Shown piece after piece: positions 1 through 10,990 of a DNA stretch of 64,000 nucleotides. How positions within the stretch are numbered: the stretch's first letter is position 1; each line of letters begins with the position of its first letter. The notes under the pieces were generated by a model that had not been told where the DNA came from, made no database searches, and worked only from the letters and a program-made list of their open reading frames with translations. The translations under genes were made by a program, and so were the position numbers. The DNA comes from Dendrocalamus latiflorus (Eukaryota; Streptophyta; Magnoliopsida; Poales; Poaceae), in assembly GCA_017311315.1 (NCBI GenBank), contig CM029650.1:15544215-15608214 (forward strand). The letters are read 5' to 3'.

Positions 1-193
1 GCGGCAGGCGGCGGCCCTACCCCACATGTCAGACAGAGCTCACAAGACTCCCTCCCCTCACGCGCTCGTCACGAGATGAGCGCCCGCTCGCCGCTTGACA
101 TTTTGAGCAAGAGAGCAGAGCAGAGCAGCGCGCTCGCATCGATTCTGTTCGTAGATCTCACCCATGGGGTGCGGCCGAGAAAGCACGACGGCG
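1..193 (+). other. 5' flank and probable leader of the S-acyltransferase gene
   Basis: GC-rich, CT-rich sequence upstream of the first coding exon. I see no convincing TATA box, and the transcription start cannot be placed. An ATG at 164 opens the same frame as the chosen start at 194, so the last 30 bases could be coding. Confidence 0.4.
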
Positions 194-2605
194 ATGGCGT
201 GGCCGCGGTGGCGCCGGCGGCACGGCTGGCAGCTCCCCCTCCACCCGCTCCAGGTCGCCGCCCCCGGCGCTCTCCCGTTCCGTTCTTTCTTGCGCTGGTT
301 TTGGGCGCGATCTGAGCTTCGTTTCTTGGTTCAATCGCTGATGCAGCTTGTGGGCGTGGCGGTGTTCGCGGTCCTCGTCGCCGCGTTCTACGTCGTCGTC
401 GGGCCCTACCTCGGCAGCGCCGTCGCCGGCAACACCCTCCTCGCGCTCTTCTCCTTCTCGGTACGCAGCTCTCTATCTACCCGAATGCAATCTTCTCCGC
501 TTCTCGCGTTGCGTTGTGCTGACGAGATATTCGACCACCAGGCCGCTGCCGCCGCGGCTCTCTACGTGCGCTGCACCGCCGTGGACCCCTCCGACCGGAC
601 GCACGCCAAGAAGATGAAGAGGCGGCGGCAGCTCGCGAGGGGCGGCGGCGGCGGCGGCGGAAGGCTGCCGAGGCTGCGGTACGGGTACATCCTGTGGCGG
701 TACGCGGTGCGGCTTCTCCGGAGGGTGGAGGCCCGGGTGATGAACCGCTGGGTGCGGAGGAGCTACCTGGAGCAGTGGAACTCCAGCGTCCAGCTCGACC
801 CCATGCTCCCCTTCGCTTTCACCAGCCTCGACGACATCGTCTCGCCGCACGCCGCCGAGGGCCAGGACATCTCTTTCTGCCCCGTCTGTGACTGCGAGGT
901 ATCGGGTTCCATTCCTCTCCAATGCACTTCGTTGATACTGCTCTGATTGCTTGTTTCTTCAAAGAAATCAAGATTTTTTTAAGGAATAAAAAATCAAGAA
1001 ATGCAGCTTAGTTCGATGTCCCTACGACATCAAATAAACAGGATTCCTACGTTGTTTGTGAAATTCATCAATGTAGAACATCTGTGACTACGACACAATA
1101 ATCTAAAACTGACTGAGCTTAATTACAGGTGAAATTGCGCAGCAAGCACTGCAAGACCTGTGACCGCTGTGTTGATGGATTTGATCACCACTGCAGGGTA
1201 ACCACCCAAACTATGCATAGCTCATTCTCAATTCCCTTTTTGACCCAGCTGAAATTTTACTTTCTTCAACACAGTGGCTGAACAATTGCATTGGGAGAAG
1301 GAATTATGCTACATTTATTCTGCTCATGTTCTTTGTCCTGTTGATGGTGGGTGCCAACTGCCAAGTGCAGACATTCTTGCCAATCTGTTTGTTTCATATT
1401 TCTGTTGATCTTTACATGTCCAAGCTTTCTCTAGTTTGGTCAGTAATAATTAGTATACGCCGACCTACTTTATCAGCTTGTTATTGAGGGAGGAACAGCG
1501 ATTGCGATCTTCGTTCGCTGTTTTGTCGACAGCAAAGGGGTGAAAATGGAAATGCAGCACAGGCTTCACATAAGGCTCCCTAAAGGAGCTCATGCAGCAT
1601 TATCTGTAAGTAATCAAGAGGAACATCCCTGGTAAATTGGTAATAGGCGTCGCTGCTGTATTTTACTTATGAAGCTCAACACTTTTCTCTGTAATTTTTG
1701 CCACAGATGGCGTTTGTCATCTTCACTTTATACAGTACTGCAGCATTGGGTCAGCTCTTCTTCTTCCACGTTGTGCTTATTAGAAAGGTGTGCACTTTGC
1801 TAAACCAGTACTTATGTTACTAGTATAGCGTTCAGAAATAGGCTCTGATTCATGTCAAATTGATTTGCTTAATTTTCACTACAGGGAATGAGGACGTATG
1901 ATTACATCCTTGCTATGCGAGAAGCTGCACAAGTATTTGACCCTTTTGATGACTCCGATTCATCATCCGACGAGAGCATCGACTTTGACTCGCCAGAAAA
2001 GCCTTCTTTCCTTTCAAGGATATTTTGCAGAAAAGATGAAGTAAGAAGAGATAAATTACTGCACTGGTACTAGTACCTGTCGAGTTACCTTAGTGATAAT
2101 AAAACCATTTCAAACATGACAGAGTACCCGGAAGCTGTCGATTAGGATCGAGAATGAACCCACTGATGCAGCACGAACGAAGGATGACATCCAGATCAAC
2201 CCATGGACGTTGATCAAGATGAGCAGGGAAAAGGCAATGGCAGCTGCTGAGCGTGCACGTGAACGAATCAGGCAGAAGCTGCCATCAACGACAACCTCGC
2301 CGATGAAACCATTACCAGTGGAGACGAAGCGAGGTCCTCTGAACCCAGAGAGAAGGCACATCATGACAGGGAAGGAGATCGTGCCTGTCTTCACAAAGAG
2401 CTGGCTGTCAGGGTCGCCGACAGCAAGGTTCTCAAGCCCAAGGAGGCGGTTTTCAGGGTCACCGTCACCGAAACCTCAGAGGCACAGGAGCAACTTCGAT
2501 CTCAGACTAGCAGAGGTGTCAAGAGAGCTTGAGACCCACATATCGAAGCAGGTTCTGTGCTCTATTGTCATGAAGGGCGTTGAAGATGAAGACTCTTCTT
2601 TGTAA
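194..2605 (+). CDS. DHHC-type protein S-acyltransferase (palmitoyltransferase), nine exons
   Basis: Integral membrane enzyme that attaches palmitate to cysteines of target proteins through an acyl-enzyme intermediate. Exons read as 194-253, 347-460, 542-898, 1129-1197, 1275-1346, 1477-1605, 1707-1787, 1885-2040 and 2123-2605; all introns are GT-AG and phase 0, giving about 506 residues. The cysteine-rich domain spans exons 3-5: C-x2-C before the first junction, HCKTCDRC, then the catalytic DHHC at 1183-1194 followed by WLNNCIGRRNY. Two hydrophobic segments precede the domain (exon 2 and the start of exon 3) and two follow it (exons 5-6 and exon 7), the usual four-span layout. A TYDY motif after the last span corresponds to the family TTxE box. 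The acidic-serine stretch in exon 8 and the basic C-terminal tail resemble the plant PAT19-22 group. I chose ATG 194 because it has purine at -3 and G at +4 and begins just before the conserved HGWQLP; ATG 164 would add ten residues. The gene looks intact. Confidence 0.92.
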
Positions 2606-2872
2606 TTTAGGATGTTATTTAGTTCACAAAATCCATTGGATTTTTTTTCTTCCTCAATCTCTGAGAATTGCGTGCTGTGCTTGCTTAGCCCATGCACTCC
2701 TTTTCTCAGGTGTGTTAATGCTGGTGTATACATAGTTATATGCTGCTGTTTTGTAGTCTGGTCATCTGAACATTTGAGTACAGCAATGTCATGGTTATTA
2801 TTTGAGGTCGACCAAATTTTGTACTTCATAATCTTTTTTTGTAATTGTCATCTCCATCTCTACTATGACTTA
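2606..2872 (+). other. 3' UTR and short spacer between host gene and transposon
   Basis: AT-rich, T-rich sequence after the stop codon, consistent with a plant 3' UTR. No AATAAA is obvious. The last five bases, ACTTA (2868-2872), are the presumed left target-site duplication of the S0 retrotransposon, whose LTR starts at 2873. Confidence 0.45.
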
Positions 2873-3245
2873 TGAGAGACCATGAAAAAATCATATCATG
2901 TTTGTGATGAACAATTATCACTTTGGTTGAGTTAAATTTGAATTTTGCAAAAGTTTTAGAAAATTTATATTTCAAGTTACTGTCTGTCAAGTGTAGTCTG
3001 ATCGACCGAGGTTGGCGATCTAACCGCAGGTCCATTATGACTAGACTTTGGTTAGCGGTCTGACCGCTGGTATGGTGTGAACGGATTCTAGTTGGCGACT
3101 GCTTTCAAATTGGGCACGTATGATCTGAACGGCCAGTATTGGCGATGACACCCTCAGGAGAAGATGATTTGGTATCTCCATGAGTGAGTTACTTGCTCTA
3201 GATTTATCTCTCCAGATTCCTATACTCATTTATTACGTCTTTTAA
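2873..3245 (+). repeat. S0 5' LTR remnant
   Basis: Begins TGAGAGACCATGA like the 3' LTR at 62482 and carries the GGTCTGACCGCTGG-type motif also repeated there. It is truncated: a pol remnant follows at about 3246 instead of an LTR end and primer site. The exact deletion point is uncertain. Confidence 0.6.
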
Positions 3246-4644
3246 GCCTCATGATGTTACCCATACTTTATCTGATTTCTTTGCATCAATGCTATGCATG
3301 AAGAGCTTAAAAACCTTGAGAGAAATAAAGTTTGGATCTTAGTTGAATCTCCTCCTAATCGTAATGTCATTGGTACAAAATGGGTATTAAAAAAATAAAC
3401 AAAGTGAGGATGTGTTGATAGTTCACAATAAGGTAGCTCAGTGTTTCTTCCTGGGTAGAGGGCTTACACTTTGATGAGATCTTTGCACTTGTAGCTACAT
3501 TAGAAGTCATTTGCATTCTATTTGCATTTTCTACATCTAACGGCTTTAAGTTGTTTCAAGTGGACATCAACAGTGTATTTCTAAATGGTTTGATAGAAGA
3601 AGTGGTCTTTGTCAAGCCGCATCCTAGTTTTCAAAATCCTAAATTCCCAAACCATATATGTAAACTCTCCAAAGTCCTGTATACATTGAAGCAAGCCCCC
3701 TAGAGCTTGATATGATAGGTTTAAAAGTTTTCTACTTAAGAATGACTTTAAAATGGGAATGGCAGGTAAAATCTTGTTTACTCTTAAGCATAGTAGTTAT
3801 TTTTCTTTTTGTTCAGATTTATATGGATAACATAATTTTTGGTTGCTCCTCTCATGTTTTGATGTCCAGATTTTTAGATTCTATGAGCAAGAGATTTGAG
3901 ATGAGTTTGATGGGTGAGCTGACTCTCTTCCTTATTCTTTAAGTCAAGCAACTGAATGAAGAGATCTTCATCCATCAAAGCAAGTACACCAATGACCTTC
4001 ATCACTTTGACATGGAAAACAATAAGTCTATGTCTACTCCAATTACACTTCTACCACGCTGGACCTTGATGAGAATGTATGGACCTGACGGAGTACCGTA
4101 ACATGATTGGCTCCCTGCTCTCCCCTTCTACCTCACCGCTTCGAGGCTGGACATATACTTTGTTGTGTGTCTATGCATTCGATTTCAAGCTTCCTCTCGT
4201 GCCTCTTATCATCAAACAATGCATCGTATTTTTAGATATCTTTAGTATACTCTTGACTTTGGACTCTGTATTCTTCTGATTCTACACTCTCTTCGCGCTT
4301 TCTCTGATGTTGATTTTACGGGTTGTAGGATAAATAAAAAAGAGTACCAAAGTCGCTTGTCATTTCTTAAGCACATCTCTTATCTCTTGGTCGTTTAGGA
4401 ATCAGTCCACTATTACACAGTCCATAGTAGAAGCGAAGTATGCAGTTGCTGCTAGTAGTTGCTCTCATGTTCTTTGGATCTTATCTACTATATGGGACTA
4501 TGGGTTAATTTTAGGTAGTGTTCCTCTCCTGTTTAATAACACTAGTGTCATTAATATTGCCAAAAACCAAGTGCAATACTCCATGCCTAAGCATATTGAC
4601 GTTAGATACCATTTTCTTAGAGATCATGTAGAGAAGATGGATGT
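3246..4644 (+). pseudogene. S0 Copia reverse transcriptase / RNase H remnant
   Basis: Many stops and frameshifts, but landmarks align in order with the better preserved copy at 16580-18586: the segment around SDxxxASMLCM, a KWVLK-like stretch, LFQVDINSVFLNGLIEE near 3550-3600, then IYMDNIIFGCSSH near 3820 where the YVDD active site is degraded to YMDN. This is followed by MSLMGELTLF, EYRNMIGSLL and the RNase H tail PKHIDVRYHFLRDH near 4590-4630. The piece stops in the middle of the RNase H tail because G0 inserted here; the missing tail resumes at 10882. Confidence 0.8.
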
Positions 4645-5242
4645 TGATACGGACCTAAAAACCATAAATGCTTAAAGCAGTATTAATTCTTTCCTAGTTG
4701 GAGAAGTACTTGTTAGTGTTGAGGGGGAGGTGAGGAAGGATGACATGGAAGGCTATGGATCCAAGGAAGCGGCGCATGGCAAGCATATGCATACCGTTGT
4801 GCACAAGCGTGAGTAGCATGAGAAAGAAGGCAATGACCAAGGTGAGAAGAAGGGTGCGCACATACTCTAGAACATGATGTTCCTGTTGGACATGTTGGGT
4901 TGATGTGGCATGTAAAACAATCACCAATACCAATCTGCATGTATGTGTGGGTGTGCACCAATGCACAACGAAGATAATAGAGGAAGTCATACATGTGAAT
5001 AGCTTGAGCCAAGAAAAGAGGAGCCAGGAAAGGGGGCAATGCACGTCTACATCGGTTCAGTTTTGCTCTGAATCAACATCTGAATCGGCTAGCACTTCTA
5101 GTCTGAATTATATTTAATTTTTGATCTCATTTAGTTAGTCCGAGTGTTTGTTTTTCTTTTTGTTGTTTCGGTGGCCTTTTCAGTCTGAGTTGTGGTTTGG
5201 GTAATCTGAGTAAGAGTTTGCAACCAAGTTCAGTTTAGGTCT
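4645..5242 (+). repeat. G0 LTR-like start and unassigned sequence
   Basis: The first 60 bases or so (TGATACGGACCTAAAAACC...) resemble the sequence from 8219, which supports a G0 LTR start. Similarity becomes weak after about 4705. I see no gene in the remainder; short open frames overlap on both strands and show no known motif. Confidence 0.4.
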
Positions 5243-8155
5243 AATCATATAGTGAGAGACTATGTGGAGGTGACCACATGCTTGTGATGAGTATATTGAC
5301 AAACCCAGAAAAAGCGTAAAGTTGAGTTTGGAAATGAAAGAAAGTCAAACATGGTCTAAAGAAGAAACATAGAAGCTCATGACCATGTCGACAAAGGAGC
5401 AACAACAAAAAGAGTAAGTTTTCCTCAAAAGCTCCAAGATTGCCTTGAAAACGGCTTTTTCTCCACCATTCCCCCCCTTCTGGCAATAAAATCATCAAGC
5501 CGCAAGGAAGAGAATCAAACATGAGAATGGATGGAATGACTAAAACTATTCAATCTAAGCATTTAGAGCCATGAAGATTATCCAAAATGACCGTATGATA
5601 ATTACATCAAGCCATAACTCATAAGTATGCTATCAAGATTATGACAAGACATGTATAATTAAGCTAAGCCAAATAAGTCACAATCTGAAAATTAGTCGAA
5701 TTTCTTAGTATGTCAAGTCGATCATGATTATAGTCTAGCTAAAGGTATCCAAGGATGATGCAGGCCATGTCAATAATCTAAGTGGAACCAAGAAGCTAGT
5801 ATTGAGTCAATTTAGAGTGCTACAAGCGCAACAATGAGACATTTGTTAAAGTACGTGGTTTTGTTTGTAGTTAAGCAAATTGAGCACATTTGACATGATT
5901 GTTCTTTTAAAGCTCATGGTCGTTTCCAACCAAAATTTTAGTCATGTGCTAGATCTCAAGCCTTATGTGACTACTCCAAGCGAGACACCTAAGAAGATAG
6001 TCTTGGTCATCCAAAACTCCCCCTGAGTTCATGCCTAGTGCAATGGCAAGCAGTCTCATGAGAAAAAATTGGTGAGATCAGTTTTTTTCGCACAAAAGAG
6101 ATCTTTTTGCTTACTTAAAAATTGTACCAACTCATGTTTCATCAAGAAACTAGTATAGCTCAATCTAAAGCTCAACAAAGATTCAAGACTCAACTCAGCC
6201 TATTTTACATAGCATGAATCATAAAAGGATAACTAAAGACAGACTAATCTCAAGTGCTAACATGACATGGATTAATTCAAGTTGTGCATTTTTAATTAAC
6301 TCATCATGGCAAAGACTAGACTACACATATAAAGTCATGATAAATTTAGCAAGTAAGCACAGATCATGGTAAGATGTAATTCAGTGTAAATATGTCATAA
6401 CAGGATAATAATCAAGGCTCCATGTAGTTATATTACAATGCAAAATGCTAAAATGCAAGAAAAACCAGCTCCCCACAACAAATGATGCAACTTTTAGTTC
6501 AAGTTGAGTTATAACAATATTAAGATCCAGCAGCTCCCAAATGAACTCCCCCTGAACCAAAGCAATAAGATCGAGAAGCTGGCAAGAAAAGCAGAAAAGA
6601 CAGTCCTTAAAGTATAGATAAGATATAGAGGATACTATGGCTCAGACTGACTCTCATCTACCCCATATGACTCTAGAACTATCAGCTGATCAACTAACAC
6701 ACTAGAGAGTAAACACGTACCCCGTCTACCCGAGGGTGGCCCAACCCTCGCTAGAACCTATAAGAAGTGAGTGAGCTCAACCTAGTGAGAAGAGAAACAT
6801 CTAATAAGCAGCATCCTAGAATCACAAGATGAGAGGAAGAAGTCTAAACAACTAATTGTGAGAAACACTCTAATCTATGCTAGGAGGACTAACCCAATGC
6901 ACCCGCATGCAATGCAACTGAAAGGAGTAAGAGCATAATTAACATGATAAAGCATGCAGCACAAAACTCTCCCTCACAACAGTCCATAAGGACAAACTAC
7001 CCCAAGCTCTCCCCACAGAGTTAAAAACCTAGAGCTATCCAAAGGCTTGGTAAAGATATCAGCCAACTGGTGGTCACTCTCCACAAACTGGAGCACTATG
7101 TCACCCTTCTCCACATGGTCTCTAAGGAAGTGATATCTAATATCAATATGCTTGGTCCGAGAATGTTGCACTGGGTTCTTAGCAATGTTAATCGCAGAAG
7201 TGATATCACAAAAGAGTGGAACACTGTCGATAACTAACCCAAAGTCCCGCAGGGTCGAGACCATCCAAAGTACCTGGCTGCAACAACTGGCGACAGCAAC
7301 GTACTCGACCTCTGCGGTGGACTGTGCAACACCGGACTGCTTCCTAGAAGACCAAGAGACAAGAGAGGTGCCAATGAATTGGTAGGTGCAAGAAGTGCTT
7401 TTCCTATCAATCCTACAGCCAACAAAGTCTGCATCCGAGTAGGCTCTCAAGGAAAGACAGGACGAGGAAGAGTACCAGATACCACAATCAATGGTAGCTC
7501 GAAGGTACTGAAGGATGCGTTTCACCGCCTGGCGGTGAGATACGCGAGGAGAAGCCTGAAACTGAGCACAAAGACACACAGCGAAGTGTATGTCCGGTCT
7601 CAAGGCAGTGAGGTACAAGAGCGAGCCAATCATGCTGCGATACTCCTTCTGATCAACTGGCTCGCTATCCTCATCTGGGTCAAGAGAAGCTGTGGACGCC
7701 ATGGGAGTTGACACGGGCTTACCATCACTCATGTCGAAGTGTCTCAGGAGGTCACGAGTGTATTTGCCTTGATGCAAGAAAGTACCCTCCCGAGTCTGCT
7801 TGATCTGGAAGCCAAGGAAGAAGGTCAACTCGCCCATCATACTCATCTCAAACTCGGTACTCATGACATCCGAGAACTGTGAAACAAGAGTATGAGAAGA
7901 GCCGCCAAAAATGATGTCATCCACATAAATCTGGATGAGTAGTAGATCAACGCCATGTCGACAAATGAACAAGGTCTTATCTACCTTACCCATCTCGAAA
8001 CCATGACTCAACAAATAGAACTTAAGCCTTTCATACCAAGCTGTAGAGGACTACTTAAGTCCATAGAAGGCTTTGAAAAGCTTGTAGACATGGTTTGGGT
8101 ATTTGGGGTTCTCGAAACCTAGAGGCTATCTCACATAGACTCCTTCCTCGACGTG
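5243..8155 (-). mobile_element. C0: truncated minus-strand Copia (Sirevirus-like) fragment
   Basis: Reading leftwards from 8155: the second half of reverse transcriptase, RNase H, then a long non-coding post-pol region (5261-6973). The post-pol region carries polypurine-type motifs visible on the + strand as CTCCCCCTG or similar near 5466, 6017, 6545 and 6964. The layout matches C1 (14874-18586). No LTR pair and no clear TSD are visible. The left end is odd: 5250-5290 looks like the start of a + strand LTR (TGAGAGACTATG) that changes over to the post-pol sequence of the opposite strand. Confidence 0.62.
6974..8155 (-). pseudogene. C0 Copia reverse transcriptase (C-terminal half) and RNase H
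   Basis: The frame from about 8150 down to 6974 begins mid-domain at the VYVR...PLGFENPKYPNH region. It has three in-frame stops before 8014, then is open for 346 residues. Present are IYVDDIIFGGSSH (active-site YVDD), EFEMSMMGELTFFLGFQ, KYTRDLLRHFDM, the SDADFVGCRIDRKS and STAEVEYVAVAS RNase H blocks, and HQLADIFTKPLD near the end. Some catalytic-block residues differ from C1 (for example CDIT where C1 has CDNT). It is a fragment without gag, protease or integrase. Confidence 0.85.
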
Positions 8156-8700
8156 ACTTCTTCCCAAGTACATTGACTTTAGATACTATTTCCTTAGAGA
8201 TCATATAAAGAAGAGGGATGTTGATATGGGCCTAAAAACTGTAAATGTTTCAAGGTGCTATTGCGTGAGTTGGAGATTGCCTCACTATTGCTTTGGTCAT
8301 GGGCTATAGGAAAGGATTGGGGGCGAGGCACAGAAGTGTTGTTCGGGCGCTACTATTGATATAGTGCAAATTGCTATTGCTATTGCTGTTGTTTGACGTG
8401 CAGAAGTGCTACTACTAAATGTGCGAATGAGGTTGATTGACACATGAGAGCCATCAATCATCTATTGCAATTGCTATTCAGTTGAAGAGGATTGGAGGAT
8501 AGAAGACATTGTCTATTGCTGCTGATGTGTTCATGAGTTAGAGAATTGATTTCTGGTAGTTTGAAGACATGCCGTGAAGATCGGCCCAACAATTCCCATA
8601 TAAATTAGGGTTCCACTAATTTGTGCTGTATCATCTTAGTATTCAAGTGTCGTTGATCACAGTACGGGCTTGTTGATTTTTTCTTTATAGTGGGTTCTGT
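8156..8700 (+). repeat. Second copy of the S0/G0 junction and G0 LTR-like sequence
   Basis: At 8165-8217 lies a + strand Copia RNase H tail like that at 4598-4640, followed by GATGT and then TGATATGGGCCTAAAAACTG, which resembles the G0 start at 4645. Downstream is low-complexity sequence with TATAAATTAGGGTTCC near 8600, plausible as LTR promoter sequence. The LTR end and primer site are not recognisable. Confidence 0.5.
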
Positions 8701-8811
8701 GAAGATCGAAGATGGCAATGCAATTGATACTAATGTTGAGCCAATCAGGGATGCGCCCTAATATATGGTGTATTTTGCTGCCTGAGGTGTGATTAGGGCT
8801 TGAAGATACAC

Positions 8812-9477
8812 GTAACTACATCTTGGGTAGTCACCAGAAGCTTGAAGAAAATGTTGATGACTTGGAAGCACGAATTGATGCATTGACTGAGGCTATACGC
8901 AACTGGCCACCATAATTTCAGCATGCTGATCGGGTTCCTCAATATCCCGAATGGCGTGCACCATACAAAGATGACGAACAAGGAGGACTTTGATGATGTA
9001 GCGGGCTTTGCTTCACAACCACACCGTGCTTAGGACTATCGTGGTGCTGACGGTGGTAGAGGCGTGCGATATAGAGGTGCTACCCATGGTGGAGGCATGT
9101 GTGATAGTTGGTTTGGCTCAGCATGTTGTCATGGATGATGGTATCGGGTGGGTAAAAATTTCTATTCCATCGTTCAATGGTAAAGTTGAACTAGATGAGT
9201 ACTTGGAGTAGGAGATGCATGTCGAATAAATTTTTGACAGCCATCACTACACCGAGGATAAGAAGATTTATTTGGTGACAATTGAGTTCACCAGATACAC
9301 TCTTATTTGGTGGAACCAATTGTGTTGTGCAGGAGCTCATTCAGATACTTGGGTTCAACTAAAGAATACCTTGAGGCAAGATGTACAATCTATGATATTA
9401 GATTGAGTTGAATAAAACAGAAAATCACCATGCTTGGTAGCCACTTGTGAGTTCATTCTTATGAATTTCTGACAAGA
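8812..9477 (+). pseudogene. G0 Ty3/Gypsy gag remnant
   Basis: The N-terminal part reads KLEENVDDLEARIDALTEA, a coiled-coil-like start common in plant Gypsy gag. About 100 codons on, after several stops and shifts, comes IPSFNGKVELDEYLE (near 9165-9210) and then EDKKIYLVTIEFTRY...IWWNQL (near 9255-9320). This is the typical gag block PxFxGxxDxxxYLxWExxVExxF...A..W.W. It ends at the SL1 insertion. Confidence 0.68.
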
Positions 9478-9482
9478 GATTC

Positions 9483-10663
9483 TGACGCGGAGACGCTCAT
9501 ATCTTGTACTTCTCAGTTAAATATATTATTTAACTGGAAGGAATTATTGAGCCGCATTAAATATTATCAGATGAACTCTAATTTAATTGGGTCTTTAATT
9601 ATTATACTTGGAGATGCGGAGCTACTACTATTTTATTTAAATATTATCAGGCCCATACTTGATCTGTACAAGTCTAAAGTCAAGATGCGTTTAGAAGGTC
9701 TCGTCGATACTAGTGTATCGTCCATCACTTCGAGTGTACAAGATAATGAGGACATTCCAATCAGACTGATTACGCGAGCTCGAGTTAAAAAGATTAATCA
9801 ACAGGTGAACTCGCTCCTAATTAATTTTGGTTTTAATTTACATGAGAACTGATTACTAATGCTAGTATTTTAATTGTTCTTAGGTTTGTACGGAAGGCAA
9901 TTAATAAAGAGAGCAGTGCAGAGGAAGGCAGCAGGCAATATTAAAAGTTTTAATTGGAAAACAAAGAAAGAAATATCAAGAAAAAAAAGAAGAAGAGGAA
10001 ATCATGCATGCGTGACAACCAAGCCACACATGCATGCATCCAGACGTGGCCCATAACCAGCATGCATGGATTAAGCCTTAAGGAGCACTTAAGTTATACT
10101 AATCAAGGAAGTCACGTGTATTCTCACGGAGGCTTATTTCCAATCTATTATTTCTTTGTTTTTTTTCTCACGAAGGCCTGCGTGCCGAACTGATTTTTGA
10201 GTCGGGTTGGGATTCCGTTTCGTGGCCAGGAGACCGAGTACGTTTCCATGTGGAGTATTTTCCGCGTGTTGCGAACGAGTCAAGTTATTTTTTTTCCTGC
10301 TGGTCGAGTCTAGCTAAATAAAGGCTTGTATACCCTTCTGTGAAAGGGAGACCACCATGAATCAATCTATTATTTTAAGAGAGCTCTTCACTTGTTCCTC
10401 CTAGGGTTTGGCATATGATTGCAACTTAGAGGAGAATCGGGCGTTCTTCCCCATCGTTCTTGTGTTTCTTTGTGATTTGCAGGAGCGACAACACGTCTAC
10501 TTGGTGGTCGGGTAGACGGGATCACGAGCGTGTGGTTGGGCAAATTCTTTTGTCGCATGTTGCTGTTCTAACAGTGGTTGGCGCTATCGATTCGTCAGGT
10601 TGCACGGATCCAAATTATCTCTATCGATCCTACGCCGTGAAGATCGGGCAATCCCCCGCATCA
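9483..10663 (+). mobile_element. SL1: solo LTR of the G1 family (TSD GATTC)
   Basis: 1181 bp from TGACGCGGAGACGC to CCCCGCATCA, bounded by GATTC at 9478-9482 and 10664-10668. Its ends and long internal stretches (GGTCTCGTCGATACTAGTG near 9700; the GTGTGGTTGGG and GGTTGCACGGATCCAA blocks near 10530-10610) match the G1 3' LTR at 60559-62200. It lacks the central part of that LTR (about 60900-61800). Short open frames inside are not genes. Confidence 0.85.
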
Positions 10664-10668
10664 GATTC

Positions 10669-10876
10669 ATCCTGGTGTGCTCTAGCTGTGGTGCTAGTGC
10701 TTGTTCACTGAATCACAAGATTCATCCATCCTTTATCGTGGGTTTAGATGCTCACAGGTGAGTTTGGGTTTCGGTTCCAAGCCACTGAACCTATCTATCT
10801 TGGTGGTTCCTACATACCACGAAAGATCGGGCCAAAATAATACAATCCTGCTAGTTTACTAGTTGGATCCTTATCA
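10669..10876 (+). other. Right end of G0
   Basis: About 200 bp between SL1 and the right G0 terminus TATCA. It contains no open frame of note and is probably the end of the G0 LTR or leader; most of the G0 body has been lost. Confidence 0.4.
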
Positions 10877-10881
10877 GATGT

Positions 10882-10990
10882 TGTTCTTTAGTTTGTAGAA
10901 TTAGAGCACCAAATTGCCGATATTTTCATTAAGACTCTCAATTGTTCTCATTTTGCTTCTTTGTAGTGGAGTTGGGGGGTTATTCGTCCT
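10882..10990 (+). pseudogene. S0 RNase H tail, continuation after G0
   Basis: Reads FVELEHQIADIFIKTL and then WSWGVIRPF, matching the FVESDHQLADIFTKPLD...GELGVVCPYG end of C0 and C1 with several substitutions and two stops. It follows the right G0 TSD directly and continues the frame interrupted at 4639. This is the main evidence that S0 is one element on both sides of G0. Confidence 0.8.

Larger units (their letters stand above)
4645..10876 (+). mobile_element. G0: degenerate Ty3/Gypsy element inserted in the S0 RNase H region (TSD GATGT)
   Basis: Starts TGATACGGACC and ends CCTTATCA, giving TGATA/TATCA termini. It is flanked by GATGT at 4640-4644 and 10877-10881. Removing the insertion and one TSD copy restores the S0 RNase H reading frame across the junction, apart from one old stop. 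Inside are LTR-like sequence, a gag remnant (8812-9477), solo LTR SL1, and a rearranged minus-strand Copia segment (C0). No Gypsy reverse transcriptase or integrase was recognised. Confidence 0.68.

Noticed and set aside
473..922. 149-codon minus-strand open frame over exon 3 of the S-acyltransferase gene
   Set aside because: Shadow of a GC-rich exon; the sense strand has a conserved domain.
164..946. Single 260-codon open frame reading straight through introns 1 and 2
   Set aside because: Splice borders and the family pattern (HGWQLP-LQ joined to the first membrane span, then SFS joined to the alanine run) show two introns; read-through is only a possible variant.
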